Below are positions 63,560-64,000 of a stretch of 64,000 nucleotides of DNA, one piece after another (within the stretch, counting starts at the first letter, position 1; each line of letters begins with the position of its first letter). The notes under the pieces are model-generated. The model was not told the DNA's origin and did no database searches. It worked only from the letters and a program-made list of their open reading frames with translations. The stretch lies in assembly GCA_012934845.2 (NCBI GenBank), contig WNNJ02000411.1, positions 62,001 through 126,000 on the forward strand, written 5' to 3'. This DNA comes from Pomphorhynchus laevis. Taxonomy: Eukaryota > Acanthocephala > Palaeacanthocephala > Echinorhynchida > Pomphorhynchidae. A program made the translations under genes and the position numbers.

Positions 63560-64000
63560 CGGGTTAGTAAAGTTTTGTTTTTTACTATATAACGAAGCGG
63601 GAGCTTCTCCCAGTCCCCAAAATGGAGAATCTGGTTTTTATAAAGTTGCTCGCTCCTAAGGGAAGAAGCAACTTATTCAATATTTTTCTACGGAAGTTTG
63701 CTTTGCAATATAAGAACAGAATCTTATTCAACTCTGTAAAGTATTTCGAAAGTGAGTTCCTTAACGTCAAAAAAGGATTTCCGATTCCCGTCGCATTGGG
63801 CCAAGCCTCAGTCGATGATGTGGTTCGTCTTAAAAACTCAAAGTTCAATCCCTTTATGGGGTATACCTTAATCTTTACAATAATTGAATCTGACTCGCTG
63901 ACCGATGTCCGCTGTAATACCGGTCATTAGTGGGGGGGTCACTGGGCAAGTGGCTGTAACACACAAACATGTGGGGTTTGCGGCTCTTCGGGCGAGCATG
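63560..64000 (+). pseudogene. LINE-A copy A8: start of ORF1, cut by window end
   Basis: MENLVFIKLLAPKGRSNLFN, IFLRKFALQYKNRILFNSVK and YFESEFLNVKKGFPIPVALG are LINE-A ORF1. Compared with A5, the segment between ESEIKIS and KGFPIPVAFC is missing (~75 residues), so the copy has an internal deletion. It continues to NPFMGYTLIFTIIESDSLTD, CNTGH, a stop, then WGGHWASGCNTQTCGVCGSS at the window edge. It is closest to the A5-type ORF1. Confidence 0.75.

Noticed and set aside
1-64000. LTR retrotransposons, endogenous retroviruses or Polintons
   Set aside because: No long terminal direct repeats, protease/integrase motifs, capsid or packaging genes were recognised. The CCHC proteins belong to non-LTR elements.

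Overview
This window looks like part of an AT-rich invertebrate animal genome whose repeats outweigh its genes. Evidence for an animal: one gene split by GT-AG introns encodes a myosin/paramyosin-like coiled-coil rod, another encodes an ethanolamine kinase, and nearly everything else is non-LTR retrotransposon (LINE) sequence of kinds common in invertebrates. No prokaryotic gene, LTR retrovirus or Polinton was recognised. I cannot name the species.

For convenience I give the LINE families local names. LINE-A has an ORF1 with CCHC zinc knuckles and an ORF2 with an APE-type endonuclease and a reverse transcriptase (RT), in the I/R1/Jockey range. LINE-B, LINE-C and LINE-D are CR1/Jockey-like families that share a 3' tail. 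LINE-E is CR1-like with an ORF1 carrying an IWTRG motif. There are also Penelope-like (PLE) fragments, a pogo/Tigger-like DNA transposon, a tRNA-like SINE candidate and fragments of a retroelement with a restriction-like nuclease type C-terminus.

Layout. 1-430: PLE RT fossil (-). 1.46-2.1 kb: tRNA-like repeat, LINE scraps and two perfect hairpins. 2.27-3.48 kb: LINE-B 3' half (+). 3.48-14.35 kb: three LINE-A copies head-to-tail on the minus strand (A1, A2, A3). 14.44-18.31 kb: LINE-A copy A4 (+), head-to-head with A3 and flanked by a 13-bp target-site duplication. 18.4-23.95 kb: three LINE-E pieces. 24.0-25.98 kb: LINE-C (+), internally deleted. 26.1-28.3 kb: LINE-D/E scraps, a minisatellite and a retroelement C-terminus. 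28.69-29.78 kb: LINE-C/B pieces (-). 29.79-33.38 kb: LINE-A copy A5 (-). 33.45-35.35 kb: LINE-B (-). 35.79-37.46 kb: LINE-A copy A6 (-), almost identical to A3. 37.5-42.3 kb: LINE-D, a long LINE-C (-), minisatellite, LINE-D, LINE-C tail. 43.2-44.8 kb: ethanolamine kinase. 45.96-49.46 kb: decayed LINE-A copy A7 (+). 50.08-51.77 kb: a LINE scrap, a PLE GIY-YIG fragment and two hammerhead-like motifs. 52.10-59.81 kb: 3' end of the coiled-coil gene (-), with a pogo/Tigger fossil in its last intron. 60.16-64.0 kb: retroelement C-terminus fossil, AT-rich DNA, another RT fossil and the start of LINE-A copy A8 (+).

The host genes are islands and show no operon-like organisation. Two patterns stand out. 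First, the A1-A3 array joins each copy to the next through a short TTATC-type tail repeat. Second, near-perfect inverted repeats with very short loops (often exactly 5 nt) occur at several breakpoints, in places demonstrably as small insertions whose second half is the reverse complement of the first. That is the signature expected of snap-back, template-switching end joining.
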